Assembly (NCBI RefSeq): GCF_001584185.1
Contig: NZ_CP013234.1
Coordinates: 3,286,001 to 3,350,000 of the forward strand
Source of the DNA: Collimonas pratensis
GTDB taxonomy: Bacteria > Pseudomonadota > Gammaproteobacteria > Burkholderiales > Burkholderiaceae_D
Direction: 5' to 3'
DNA length: 64,000 bases
A program made the position numbers and the translations under genes. This document shows, in pieces, positions 43,176-51,897 of the stretch (its first letter is position 1; each line of letters opens with the position of its first letter). The notes beneath the pieces were generated by a model. It did not search any database, was not told the DNA's origin, and worked only from the letters and a program-made list of their open reading frames with translations.

Positions 43176-43191
43176 CTGTTGATATACACAG
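43176..43191. promoter_or_regulatory. LexA box 2
   Basis: CTGTTGATATACACAG is a second exact CTGT-N8-ACAG match, starting 17 bases after box 1, so the two dimers would sit about 1.6 helical turns apart. Two adjacent boxes suggest tight control of lexA. Confidence 0.85.
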
Positions 43192-43316
43192 CACAAATGC
43201 AGACTGGTTGCCTGAAAAGCCGGTTGAAGTATTCGTGCCCCTATCTGAACTGGATAGCCTGGATCAGCGCAGTTCGCCTGTCCTGCCCAACTGTCAAACC
43301 TTGCCTGCAAACACAT

Positions 43317-43964
43317 ATGATTAAACTGACCGCCCGCCAACAACAAATCCTCGACCTGATCAAGGACGCCATCGAAAACACCGGCTTCCCACCGACACGC
43401 GCGGAAATCGCGACCGAACTCGGCTTCCGCTCGGCGAATGCGGCAGAAGAACACTTGCAGGCGCTGGCGCGCAAGGGCGCCATCGTGATCGCTCCCGGCA
43501 CTTCGCGCGGCATCCGCCTGACGGAAAGCACGCTGCGCAGCCAAGGCACGCAACTGGCGCTGCCGCATCCGGCGCTGATGCAGCTCAGCCTGCCGCTGGT
43601 CGGCCGGGTCGCCGCCGGCTCGCCGATCCTGGCGCAGGAGCACATCCAGGCCAGCTACAACGTCGACCCTGCCCTGTTCAGCGCCAAGCCGGATTACTTG
43701 CTGAAGGTGCGCGGCATGTCGATGCGCGACGCCGGCATCCTGGATGGCGATTTGCTGGCTGTAAAGAAAGCCGACAGCGCCAGGAATGGCCAGATTGTCG
43801 TGGCGCGCCTGGGCGACGACGTCACCGTCAAGCGCTATCAGAAATCCGGCTCGGTGATCCAGCTGCTGCCCGAAAATCCCGACTTCGAGCCTATTATCGT
43901 CAACTCCCAGGAAGATTTCGCACTGGAAGGCCTGGCGGTCGGCCTGCTGCGCAGCTGGAACTAA
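43317..43964 (+). CDS. lexA: SOS repressor LexA
   Basis: LexA represses the DNA-damage regulon and cleaves itself when bound to RecA filaments. The 215-residue protein has the N-terminal helix-turn-helix ([18 protein letters not shown] and [20 protein letters not shown]), the Ala100-Gly101 cleavage site in [11 protein letters not shown], and the Ser-Lys catalytic dyad S135 ([10 protein letters not shown]) and K172 (DDVTVKRYQ). The ATG at 43317 gives the standard N-terminus. Two LexA boxes lie about 125-160 bases upstream, implying a leader of roughly 100 bases. Confidence 0.96.
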   Translation: MIKLTARQQQILDLIKDAIENTGFPPTRAEIATELGFRSANAAEEHLQALARKGAIVIAPGTSRGIRLTESTLRSQGTQLALPHPALMQLSLPLVGRVAAGSPILAQEHIQASYNVDPALFSAKPDYLLKVRGMSMRDAGILDGDLLAVKKADSARNGQIVVARLGDDVTVKRYQKSGSVIQLLPENPDFEPIIVNSQEDFALEGLAVGLLRSWN

Positions 43965-44027
43965 AGCCAAGCAGACGGCAGTCCGAACACCAGCCGGGCC
44001 GGGCGCCACGCCGGCCTCAGCAAGGCG

Positions 44028-44804
44028 TCAGGAGCGGTCCAGACGGCGCCGCTTGGTCAGTATCTGGCTGGCGATGCCACGCAGGATATTGACCTCTTCG
44101 GTCTCCAGCTGAGCCCGGGAAAACAGCCGCTTCAAACGCGGCATCAATTTTTTCGGGCTGGCGGGATCCAGGAACTCGATCTCGATCAATGCCTGTTCCA
44201 GGTGCGCAAACATGCCGTCGATGTCGGTCAGGCTGGCGGCATTGCCCTGAAAACCGATTTCGCCGGCGCCTGCAGGCGACAAATTTTCACTGGCGGCAAC
44301 CCGGCATTCGTAAGCCAGCACCTGCACCGCCTGCGCCAGATTCAACGACGAATATTCCGGGTTGGCGGGGATGTTCAGCAAGACATTGCACTTTTCCACC
44401 ACTTCGTTGGGCAAGCCATAGCGTTCGCTGCCGAACAATACCGCCGCATTCAAAGTGGCGTCACCGGCCAACTGGGCCGCAAGCGCGCGAGGTGCCGTCA
44501 GCGGCGGTGAAAATTCGCGTAAACGTGCGCTCAAGGCTGCGGCAAAGTTGCACCCTTCTAAAGCCTGCTCGACACTGTCGACGATACGCGCCGACGCCAG
44601 GATATCCTGGGCGCCGCTGGCGAACGCAACGGCTTCTTCGCGCTGCAAGACATCGGGAAAGCGCGGATTAACCAGGACCAGCTCGGAAAATCCCATGGTT
44701 TTGATCGCGCGGGCTGCGGCGCCGACATTGCCAGGACTGCTGGTTTCCACCAGCACGAAGCGCAGCCGCTGAAAAAGAGACGTATCGATTTTCGCCGGGT
44801 TCAT
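44028..44804 (-). CDS. trmJ: tRNA (Cm32/Um32) methyltransferase TrmJ
   Basis: The 258-residue SpoU-family enzyme has the trefoil-knot motifs FVLVETSSPGNVGAAARAIK near residue 16, AAVLFGSERYGLPNE near 120 and IPANPEYSSLNLAQAVQVLA near 145. TrmJ adds a 2'-O-methyl group to residue 32 in the tRNA anticodon loop. A C-terminal extension follows the methyltransferase domain. It is convergent with lexA and divergent from suhB, an arrangement often seen in this group. Confidence 0.92.
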   Translation of the reverse strand: MNPAKIDTSLFQRLRFVLVETSSPGNVGAAARAIKTMGFSELVLVNPRFPDVLQREEAVAFASGAQDILASARIVDSVEQALEGCNFAAALSARLREFSPPLTAPRALAAQLAGDATLNAAVLFGSERYGLPNEVVEKCNVLLNIPANPEYSSLNLAQAVQVLAYECRVAASENLSPAGAGEIGFQGNAASLTDIDGMFAHLEQALIEIEFLDPASPKKLMPRLKRLFSRAQLETEEVNILRGIASQILTKRRRLDRS

Positions 44805-45105
44805 TTGTGCTCTCCACGCAAGCGACGAGCGCTATCAAACGAAAGAAAATCTGTGTTCATCTGGCCTTTCAGGTAAAAGTAAGCGGTCAATTCAGCAATC
44901 TAGGTTTAAAATAGCGCCATAACGCGGATTTCTGCGACTAAAAGCTGCTTACTTACCCACTTATTTACCCAAACAGGTAGCAAAATAAGTATCCAGATAA
45001 GCGGCAAGACAGTCGCGGCACAGCCCGCATCGTTCATTATTATCAATCAATAGGCGGTTCTGTTCCCGGTTGGCACAGTGCCGCCATTTTAACGAAACCC
45101 CGATC
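44805..45105. other. Divergent promoter region between trmJ and suhB
   Basis: These 301 bases hold no convincing gene or RNA. They should contain the divergent promoters of trmJ and suhB. I see no strong inverted repeat. Confidence 0.45.
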
Positions 45106-45909
45106 ATGCATCCAATGCTCAATACGGCCATCAAGGCCGCACGTCGCGGCGCCGCGGTTATCTCGCGCGCCTCTTTCGACCTCGATTTGCTGAAAGTCAC
45201 CAAAAAGCAGCACAACGATTTCGTCACCGAAGTCGACCAGGCTGCCGAAGCCGCGATTATTGACGTATTGAAGAATGCCTACCCCGACCACGCCATCCTG
45301 GCCGAAGAATCGGGCGCTTCCGCCAACTTGCACGACGACAACGAAAACGTCTGGATCATCGATCCACTCGACGGCACCACCAACTTTATCCACGGCTTCC
45401 CGCAGTATTGCGTCTCCATCGCCCTGCAGCATCGCGGCCAGATCACCCAGGCCGTGGTCTACGACCCGACCCGCAACGACCTGTTCACTGCCACCAAAGG
45501 CTCCGGCGCCTATCTGAACGATAAGCGGATCCGCGTCGGCAAGCGCGACAAGATCGCTGACGCCCTGATCGGCACCGGCTTTCCATTCCGCGAAACCGAA
45601 GGGCCGGCCATGGACGAATACATCAAGATGTTCCGCATCATGACCCAAAGCTGCGCCGGCCTGCGCCGCCCCGGTTCCGCCGCGCTCGACCTGGCCTACC
45701 TGGCGGCTGGCCGCCTGGACGGCTTCTTTGAAAAAGGCCTGAAACCTTGGGATATCGCTGCCGGCTCCCTGCTGATCAGCGAATCGGGCGGCATCATCGG
45801 CGATTTCACCGGCGAATCCGATTACCTGTACAAGGGCGACGTACTGGCCGGCAGCCCTAAGGTGTTCGCGCAAATGGTCAGCCTGTTGTCGCCATACGCA
45901 ACAAAATAA
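45106..45909 (+). CDS. suhB: Inositol monophosphatase family protein SuhB
   Basis: The 267-residue protein has the metal-binding motifs of inositol monophosphatases: ILAEESG (E67, E68), the [15 protein letters not shown] block with D86 and D89, and [17 protein letters not shown] near 218. In enterobacteria SuhB also acts with Nus factors in rRNA transcription antitermination. The ATG at 45106 is the conserved start. A perfect 13-bp hairpin follows the stop. Confidence 0.94.
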   Translation: MHPMLNTAIKAARRGAAVISRASFDLDLLKVTKKQHNDFVTEVDQAAEAAIIDVLKNAYPDHAILAEESGASANLHDDNENVWIIDPLDGTTNFIHGFPQYCVSIALQHRGQITQAVVYDPTRNDLFTATKGSGAYLNDKRIRVGKRDKIADALIGTGFPFRETEGPAMDEYIKMFRIMTQSCAGLRRPGSAALDLAYLAAGRLDGFFEKGLKPWDIAAGSLLISESGGIIGDFTGESDYLYKGDVLAGSPKVFAQMVSLLSPYATK

Positions 45910-45918
45910 TGCTTGCCC

Positions 45919-45951
45919 ATGACAGCAAGAAGCCTTTGTTCTTGCTGTCAT
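45919..45951 (+). terminator. Hairpin after suhB
   Basis: ATGACAGCAAGAA and TTCTTGCTGTCAT form a perfect 13-bp stem with a 7-base loop, 10 bases after suhB. The T tail is only two bases, so termination may be weak or factor-assisted. Confidence 0.55.
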
Positions 45952-46065
45952 TCCGAAAACCGGCATTTTTGCCATGTCAACTGCACGCTTGAAAGACTAC
46001 AATGCATGCGCAGTCGCAGCATTGGACACTTTTAACGACCATATCTCAACCTGCAGGAGAGCGAC

Positions 46066-46524
46066 ATGGCAGTCAAAACCATCCCCGACGGCTACACCAG
46101 CGTCACCCCCTATCTCGCCATCGACGGCGCAGCCGCAGCACTCGATTTCTATAAAAAAGCCTTCAATGCAATAGAAATACTGCGCATGGAAGGACCGGAC
46201 AATAGAATCGGCCACGCCGAAATCCAGATCGGCAATGCACGCATCATGCTGGCGGATGAATTTCCGGAAATGCTGATTCGCAGCCCGAAGTCGCTCGGCG
46301 CAGCGGGCATAAGCATCATGCTTTATGTCGACAATGTCGATGTCACCTATCCGCAGGCGATTGCTGCCGGCGGAACAGAAATCCGAGCGCTGCAAGATCA
46401 GTTTTACGGCGATCGCTCCGCTACCCTCAGGGATCCGTTCGGCCACGTCTGGACCGTCAGCACTCATATCGCCGATTACTCGGAAGAAGAGTTGCGTGAA
46501 CGCGCCGCAGCCGCAATGAAATAA
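46066..46524 (+). CDS. VOC-family (PhnB/YjdN-like) glyoxalase-fold protein
   Basis: This 152-residue protein has the paired beta-alpha-beta-beta-beta units of the vicinal oxygen chelate fold: VTPYLAIDGAAAALDFYKKA near residue 14, IGHAEIQIGNARIMLADEF near 48 and TLRDPFGHVWTVSTHI near 125. It matches the PhnB/YjdN-like group, whose members have no agreed reaction. An AGGAGAG site precedes the ATG. It is monocistronic. Confidence 0.85.
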   Translation: MAVKTIPDGYTSVTPYLAIDGAAAALDFYKKAFNAIEILRMEGPDNRIGHAEIQIGNARIMLADEFPEMLIRSPKSLGAAGISIMLYVDNVDVTYPQAIAAGGTEIRALQDQFYGDRSATLRDPFGHVWTVSTHIADYSEEELRERAAAAMK

Positions 46525-46810
46525 GCTTGTGCTGACTGCCACGCGCCCGGCCTTGCTCCGCAAGCGGCACGCTGGCGGTCATTTTGCTCCAGCGTCCGCT
46601 GAATACAGCGGAAACACTTGCCTGTAGCGCGCCATTGTTATACTCTGCGGCGACACAGCAAATTCTCCAGTCAAATACTGCTGTCAAGGATGTTATCGGG
46701 CCGGGAGCGTTATTCCTCGGCCAGGGTGGCTCCAATCTCCTCTAATCCCGTTTGCCTGCGACTGGCGCCCTACAAAGGGCGACAGGCCGATATTATTCTA
46801 TTGAGTTGTC

Positions 46811-48157
46811 ATGTCTTTTTCTGAACTCGGCTTGTCCGAAGCCATCGTTCGTGCCGTAACCGAACACGGATACACTACCCCTACCCCGATCCAGACGCAG
46901 GCGATTCCTGCAGTGCTGGCCGGCGGCGATTTGCTGGCCGGCGCCCAGACCGGCACCGGCAAGACCGCTGGTTTCACTTTGCCTGTGCTGCACCGCCTGT
47001 CGACTTCGGCCACCAATCCGACCGGCAGCCAGCGTCCGATCCGCGCGCTGGTGCTGACGCCAACCCGCGAACTGGCGGCTCAGGTGGAAGAAAGCGTGCG
47101 CCTGTACGGCAAATACCTGAAACTGACCTCGGCCGTGATCTTCGGCGGCGTCGGCATCAATCCGCAAATCAAGCTGCTCAAGCACGGCGTCGATATCCTG
47201 GTGTGCACCCCGGGCCGCCTGCTGGATCACATGCAGCAAGGCACTGTCAACCTGAACCACGTGGAAATTCTGATCCTCGACGAAGCCGACCGCATGCTGG
47301 ACATGGGCTTCATCCGCGACATCAAGAAAATTCTCGCAGTGCTGCCGAAGAAGCGCCAGAACCTGCTGTTCTCCGCCACCTTCTCCGACGAAATCAAGAT
47401 CCTGGCCGACAACCTGCTCAACTCGCCAGCCATGATCGAAGTAGCGCGCCGCAATTCGACTGTGGAAGTGATCCAGCAAAAGATCCATCCGGTGGACCGC
47501 GACCGCAAGCACCCCTTGCTGGCGCATCTGATCAAGACCCATCAATGGTCGCAGGTGCTAGTGTTTACCCGCACCAAGCACGGCGCCAACAAGCTGGTCG
47601 AGCAACTGGAAAAAGACGGCATCAGCGGCATGGCGATCCACGGCAACAAGAGCCAGTCGGCGCGCACCCGGGCGCTGGCCGAGTTCAAGGACGGCAGCCT
47701 GCAAGTGCTGGTAGCGACCGACATCGCCGCCCGCGGCATCGATATCGACCAGTTGCCGCACGTGGTCAACTACGACCTGCCGAATGTGCCGGAAGACTAT
47801 GTACACCGCATCGGCCGTACCGGCCGCGCGGGCGCCACCGGCGAAGCAGTGTCGCTGGTGTGCGTGGATGAACATCAGATGTTGAAAGACATCGAGAAGC
47901 TGATCAAGCGCGAACTGCCGAAAGAAGTGGTGGCCGGCTTTGAACCTGACCCTAACGCCCGTGCCCAGCCTATCCAGCTGCGCAGCGGTGGTGGCGGCGG
48001 CCAACGCGCTGGTGGCGGCGGTGGACGCGGCCGTGCTCCCGGCGGCGCGCCAGGCGGCGCCAAGCCGGCCCAGGGCCCATCGCGCGGCCACGGCGGTGGC
48101 AACGGTTCGCAAGCACGTCCGGCGGCGCCACGCCGCTCCGGCGGCCGCGGTCGTTAA
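46811..48157 (+). CDS. rhlE: DEAD-box RNA helicase RhlE
   Basis: The 448-residue helicase has the Q-motif [11 protein letters not shown] at 23-33, Walker A AQTGTGKT at 45-52, [12 protein letters not shown] at 157-160, SAT near 190, [13 protein letters not shown] near 302 and [10 protein letters not shown] near 332. It unwinds RNA duplexes and is typical of the RhlE type linked to ribosome assembly and RNA decay. The last 60 residues are glycine-, arginine- and proline-rich (GGGG and RG repeats), an RNA-binding tail. A long hairpin follows. Confidence 0.93.
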   Translation: MSFSELGLSEAIVRAVTEHGYTTPTPIQTQAIPAVLAGGDLLAGAQTGTGKTAGFTLPVLHRLSTSATNPTGSQRPIRALVLTPTRELAAQVEESVRLYGKYLKLTSAVIFGGVGINPQIKLLKHGVDILVCTPGRLLDHMQQGTVNLNHVEILILDEADRMLDMGFIRDIKKILAVLPKKRQNLLFSATFSDEIKILADNLLNSPAMIEVARRNSTVEVIQQKIHPVDRDRKHPLLAHLIKTHQWSQVLVFTRTKHGANKLVEQLEKDGISGMAIHGNKSQSARTRALAEFKDGSLQVLVATDIAARGIDIDQLPHVVNYDLPNVPEDYVHRIGRTGRAGATGEAVSLVCVDEHQMLKDIEKLIKRELPKEVVAGFEPDPNARAQPIQLRSGGGGGQRAGGGGGRGRAPGGAPGGAKPAQGPSRGHGGGNGSQARPAAPRRSGGRGR

Positions 48158-48170
48158 ACGCCGCTGAAAG

Positions 48171-48218
48171 CAAGCCAGCTGACGGCGCCGCTAACAACGG
48201 CCGCCGTCAGCTGGCTTG
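48171..48218. terminator. Long hairpin after rhlE
   Basis: CAAGCCAGCTGACGGCG and CGCCGTCAGCTGGCTTG form a 17-bp perfect stem with a 14-base loop. There is no T tract on either side, so it may terminate with help or protect the 3' end. Confidence 0.55.
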
Positions 48219-48363
48219 GAAAATAATGCACGACATCGTATCGGCTCCATGGTCCCTGTCTGCTCAAACCAGCTGCCAGCAAAGCCGATCACGCAACTCT
48301 TCTCCCTCCCCCTCTTCCCGCACGCCATCCGTCACGGATCCAGCGCTGCAGACGTCTTCCCGA

Positions 48364-48930
48364 TCAGTTCAAGCAGTTCGACAATCCCTCATGGATGGTG
48401 GTCGCCGTAGCCGGCAGCGTCGCCAGTATTGGCCTTGCAACCGACAATGCACTGTAGAACGTCGCGATCGGCGTTTGCGGCGCCAGCGGGGTACGGCATG
48501 CCCAGGTCCTTGCATCCACCGTTACCTTGCCTGTCGCGCCATCGATTGCGGCATTGCTGCCGGCAAAAGTCCAGACGCACTCACCAATGAGACTGTCCGC
48601 CTGCCGCACCGAGCAGCGATAGCGTAGCGCTTGCAGGTTGCTGAATTCGCCCTCGCAGTAGGTGTCGCCGCAGATATCGTCGAAATCCGTCACAAGGCGC
48701 CTCTCAAGCCCGTAGAAGGCCTCCCAGCCCTGCTCGTTGGCGGGATAATTGACGGCATCGACATATTCCGGCGCCGCCGTCGCAAGTACAGTGCAGAGAC
48801 TTAAGCCGAATGCCAGGACAGGCGATGCAATCGAAAAGGGACCACCGCCCAAGAGCTTCTTCCGTTCGCTCACGGTGCGACGTAAGCCGTTCGAATTTGT
48901 GCCGGCGAAAGGATTGGATAAAACATGCAT
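48364..48930 (-). CDS. Secreted cysteine-rich protein of unknown function
   Basis: The ATG at 48930, behind a GAGGAGAG site, gives a 188-residue protein. It has a long charged n-region (about 33 residues), a hydrophobic stretch (about 34-50) and a likely cleavage after ATAA. The mature part has six cysteines, in DICGDTYCEGEF, RYRCSV, GECVW, RTWACR and SNCLN, which could form three disulfides. I do not recognise a named domain. An even number of cysteines and export suggest a folded periplasmic or secreted protein. It is a single gene, convergent with rhlE. Confidence 0.65.
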   Translation of the reverse strand: MHVLSNPFAGTNSNGLRRTVSERKKLLGGGPFSIASPVLAFGLSLCTVLATAAPEYVDAVNYPANEQGWEAFYGLERRLVTDFDDICGDTYCEGEFSNLQALRYRCSVRQADSLIGECVWTFAGSNAAIDGATGKVTVDARTWACRTPLAPQTPIATFYSALSVARPILATLPATATTIHEGLSNCLN

Positions 48931-49258
48931 GCTGCTCTCCTCAATGACAGATGATCGTGACGACGCTGTGGCTGATGCGCTGGCGCCGGGCGTTGACAAC
49001 GGCGATGTCAATGACGCAATCATAATGTCGCTCAGAAGGGAACTGCCTTAAGCGTGCGCCTAACTTGCATGAAAATGGCGACACGTTACGATGTCAGTTT
49101 TTATCGAGTTCGCGCTCGAACAGGCATGCCGGACAGCGCTGCGATAGCCGGCTGCGGCGTGGCTGTTTCCAAGCCGCAAACTGGGCTTGTGTCGCCGATG
49201 AATATTGCAAAAAAGGAAATTACTGCAGGATACTGCGGTGATAGATCAAGCTAAAAAC
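48931..49258. other. Non-coding gap upstream of the secreted protein gene
   Basis: These 328 bases hold no convincing gene. They contain the promoter side of the secreted-protein gene and the downstream flank of tRNA-Arg. No clear terminator is seen after the tRNA. Confidence 0.4.
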
Positions 49259-49336
49259 TGGTCCGGCCGGAGGGAATCGAACCCCCAACATTTCGGGTAG
49301 AAGCCGAATGCTCTATCCAGTTGAGCTACGGCCGGA
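49259..49336 (-). tRNA. tRNA-Arg (anticodon UCU)
   Basis: On the minus strand the cloverleaf is complete. The acceptor stem TCCGGCC pairs with GGCCGGA, and the D-stem is GCTC/GAGC. The anticodon stem TTCGG/CCGAA encloses the loop CTTCTAC with anticodon TCT, and the T-arm contains GGTTCGATTCC. The 3' CCA is encoded. It reads AGA codons. Confidence 0.95.
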
Positions 49337-49414
49337 TTCATACGCTTTAGTGCTTGATTCCGATCGTCAGATCGATTCATTGCGATGCCTGTTTTTTGTC
49401 AGGCGGAAATGAAA

Positions 49415-49442
49415 AAAGGGGCTGTCCGAAGACAGCCCCTTT
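49415..49442 (-). terminator. Intrinsic terminator between tRNA-Pro and tRNA-Arg
   Basis: AAAGGGGCTGTC and GACAGCCCCTTT form a 12-bp stem with a 4-base loop. In the minus direction a T run follows. It ends the tRNA-Pro transcript 10 bases past its 3' end, so tRNA-Arg probably has its own promoter. Confidence 0.8.
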
Positions 49443-49451
49443 TCTACTTAT

Positions 49452-49528
49452 TGGTCGGAGTACAAGGATTCGAACCTTGGACCCCCTGGTCCCAAACCAG
49501 GTGCGCTACCGGGCTGCGCTACACTCCG
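49452..49528 (-). tRNA. tRNA-Pro (anticodon UGG)
   Basis: The minus strand folds into a full cloverleaf. The acceptor stem starts CGGAGTG, the D-arm is GCGCAGCCCGGTAGCGC, the anticodon stem CCTGG/CCAGG encloses TTTGGGA with anticodon TGG, the T-arm contains GGTTCGAATCC, and the CCA end is encoded. It reads CCA and other CCN codons. Confidence 0.95.
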
Positions 49529-49828
49529 AGAAGCAAGATAATAAACAGTATTCCGATTTTTGTCAAATTTTTGTACAGGAAAATTTTTAAATTTTGCTGC
49601 TAAAACCAAGCCAATAACGGTACTGCCAAAAGCTTATCTGCTGAAAAACTTGAGAGACGGATTAGACCAGATTTCAGAAAAATATGCGACAAAAAAATCG
49701 TCTTTTTCGATAAATATTCAAACTTTTTTCGCTTCTGCTTAATCCATCAGCAGATCGGTAAAAAAGCTGCCGATGTTTTAAGCAAATCGGCAGTGAAAAA
49801 ATTATTTACAGATTTATCCGACAGGATT
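49529..49828. other. AT-rich gap between tRNA-Pro and phoR
   Basis: These 300 bases are much more AT-rich than their surroundings. An open frame at 49560-49742 on the plus strand is lysine-rich but matches no family I recognise and has no ribosome-binding site, so it is not called. The region includes the phoR terminator and the tRNA promoter. Confidence 0.4.
49760..49793 (-). terminator. Intrinsic terminator after phoR
   Basis: On the minus strand CTGCCGAT and ATCGGCAG form an 8-bp stem with an 11-base loop, followed by CTTTTTT. It lies 36 bases past the phoR stop. Confidence 0.75.
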
Positions 49829-51151
49829 TCAATCCTGCCGCAATGCTAATTGCGCGCGCTGAAAAATTACTTTGAAGCGGCTGCCTTTGCCATACTCTGA
49901 AAAAATTTCCAGGCGACCGCGATGACGCAACAGAACATGCTTCACGATTGCCAATCCGAGACCGGTGCCCTGCGTTGCACGCGAGCGCGTTTTATCGACG
50001 CGGTAGAAACGCTCTGTGAGGCGGCTCAAATGCTCTGCCGCAATGCCGATGCCGTCGTCGATCACGGTCAAGCTGGCGCTGTCGCCTTCCATGACCCAGC
50101 TGACATCGATGCGGCCGCCGTCAGGCGTATAGCGCACCGCGTTCGACAGCAGGTTTACAAACGCGCTTTCCAGCTCGTCGTGATTACCCTTCAGGTCGAC
50201 CTCCTGCACTTCTCTCAATGTGATGCTGTGCTTGCCGTCCGACAGCGCCCTCGCCTCTTCGACAATGCGGATCAGTAAAGGCTTGATGCGCACCGCGTCG
50301 CCGGATGGCGGCTGCACCAGCGATTCCAGCCTGGTCAGCGTCAGCATGTCAGCCACCAACCGCTGCATGCGCTGTCCTTGCTCCGCCATCAGGTGCAACT
50401 GGCGCTGGCGGGTTTCCTCGCTCATTTCGCTGCTCAGAGCGTGCTCCAGAAAACCGTTGATGACGGTCAGTGGCGTGCGCAGCTCATGCGAAGCATTGGC
50501 GATGAAATCGCGCCGCATGGTATCCATCTTTTCATTTTGCGTGACGTCGTGGGTCACCAGGATTTGACGCCGGCTTTCGAAGGAGATCAGCTGCACCAGG
50601 ATTTTGCGGTCGTGGTGCATGAAGGGCAAAGGCTGCTCGAAACGGCCGGACAGCATGTAGTCGACAAAATCGGGAGAACGGATAAGATTGGTCAGCAAGC
50701 GTCCTTCATCGCGCTTCAGATCCAGTCCCAGATGGGTTTGCGCCGCCGGATTGCACCACTCCAGATGCATCACGCCATCAACGATCACGACGCCGTCCGG
50801 CAGCAGGCTCATGGCCTGGCGGAAGCGTGCTAGCCACTCTGCCATTTCTGCGCGTGAGCGTTCATCTTCATGGCGAATGTCTTCCAGCGCCGCGAATGCA
50901 TGCGCCCACATGCCCCAGGTTTTCGGCCGCGGACGGCCGACCGGCGCATCCAGCCATTGTTCGATCTGATACAGCGAGCGCATCTGCAAGAACAGCAGGC
51001 TCGCCAGCGACAGGCTATAGAACAGCAGACCGGTGATGGCGCCGAAGGCGGCGCCTATCGCCACTGCAACCAGGGACAGGAGGCCGAACCAGAGCAGCGC
51101 CGGCACCCAGAATTTGCGTGCGCTGCGCGTGCTGGTTGCCGGCATGGTCAC
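49829..51151 (-). CDS. phoR: Phosphate-regulon sensor histidine kinase PhoR
   Basis: The 440-residue kinase has two close N-terminal membrane helices (about 14-57) with a minimal periplasmic part, as in PhoR. A PAS domain (LLPDGVVIVDGVMHLEWCNP) follows near residue 115. The H-box is DFIANASHELRTPLTVINGF, the N-box is FVNLLSNAVRYTPDGG and the G-boxes are DDGIGI and GTGLGLAIV. PhoR phosphorylates PhoB when phosphate is scarce. The GTG start overlaps the phoB stop by 4 bases (GTGA); an ATG two codons later is possible. Confidence 0.93.
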   Translation of the reverse strand: MTMPATSTRSARKFWVPALLWFGLLSLVAVAIGAAFGAITGLLFYSLSLASLLFLQMRSLYQIEQWLDAPVGRPRPKTWGMWAHAFAALEDIRHEDERSRAEMAEWLARFRQAMSLLPDGVVIVDGVMHLEWCNPAAQTHLGLDLKRDEGRLLTNLIRSPDFVDYMLSGRFEQPLPFMHHDRKILVQLISFESRRQILVTHDVTQNEKMDTMRRDFIANASHELRTPLTVINGFLEHALSSEMSEETRQRQLHLMAEQGQRMQRLVADMLTLTRLESLVQPPSGDAVRIKPLLIRIVEEARALSDGKHSITLREVQEVDLKGNHDELESAFVNLLSNAVRYTPDGGRIDVSWVMEGDSASLTVIDDGIGIAAEHLSRLTERFYRVDKTRSRATQGTGLGLAIVKHVLLRHRGRLEIFSEYGKGSRFKVIFQRAQLALRQD

Positions 51152-51846
51152 GCTGCCGGCTCGGCGTTGAGCTTGTAGCCTACGCCGCGCACCGTCTTGA
51201 CGTAGTCGGCGGCCAGTCCGAGCGATTTGCGCAGGCGCATGATGTGGACATCGACCGTGCGTTCTTCGATGAAGGTATGGTCGCCCCAGACCTTGTCGAG
51301 CAATTGGGCGCGAGAAAAAATCCGGTCGGGATGCGCCACCAGGAAGCGCAGCAGCTTGAATTCGGCCTGGTCTAGCTCGACTTCGCGGTTATCGACAGTG
51401 ACCTGGTAGCGGTCGGTATCGATGCGAATCAAGCCATGCGTCAGCAGGCTTTGTCCGAGCTCCGGCACCTTACGCCGCAGCAGCGCCTGGATCCGCGCAA
51501 TCAGTTCCTTCGGTGAAAACGGCTTGGTGACGTAGTCGTCGGCGCCCGCATTGAGCCCTCTGACCTTGTCTTCGTCCATGCCCTTGGCGGTCAGCATGAT
51601 GACGGGCAGCGTGGCGCTGCGGGTCTGGCCGCGCCATTCCTGCAGCAGCGCCAGGCCGGAAGTGTCGGGCAGCATCCAGTCCAGCAGTACGGCCTTGGGC
51701 AAGACGCCGACGATAGCCTGACGCGCCTCGGCGGCGCTATACGCGATCTCACAGGAAAAACCGGCATCGTCGAGCGTAAAGCGCAGCAGCTCGGCGATGC
51801 CAGGTTCATCTTCGACAATCAAAATGTGGGTTTGATATTTCGACAT
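51148..51846 (-). CDS. phoB: Phosphate-regulon response regulator PhoB
   Basis: The 232-residue OmpR-type regulator has the acidic pocket EDE (12-14), phosphoacceptor D56 in AVLLDWMLPDTSG, the lysine in YVTKPFSPKEL near 108, and a winged helix ending in RTVDVHIMRLRKSLG and VRGVGYKL. It activates phosphate-scavenging genes. The next gene upstream on the same strand is glmM at 51 bases; the pstSCAB-phoU genes often found beside phoB are not here. Confidence 0.94.
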   Translation of the reverse strand: MSKYQTHILIVEDEPGIAELLRFTLDDAGFSCEIAYSAAEARQAIVGVLPKAVLLDWMLPDTSGLALLQEWRGQTRSATLPVIMLTAKGMDEDKVRGLNAGADDYVTKPFSPKELIARIQALLRRKVPELGQSLLTHGLIRIDTDRYQVTVDNREVELDQAEFKLLRFLVAHPDRIFSRAQLLDKVWGDHTFIEERTVDVHIMRLRKSLGLAADYVKTVRGVGYKLNAEPAA

Positions 51847-51897
51847 CAGGCATTAACTCTATTCAATCCAGCAAATCAATACTAAAGGATGCGTGCC

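Noticed and set aside
47940..48155. Repeat array in the 3' part of rhlE
   Set aside because: The GGC-rich repeats simply encode the glycine/arginine tail of the helicase and are not a CRISPR or tandem-repeat locus.
49259..49528. tRNA genes as an integration site for a genomic island
   Set aside because: No integrase gene, no repeated tRNA 3' end and no change of gene content nearby were seen.
49560..49742. Lysine-rich 60-codon open frame beside tRNA-Pro
   Set aside because: It sits in AT-rich non-coding DNA without a ribosome-binding site or family match; it could be real but cannot be supported.
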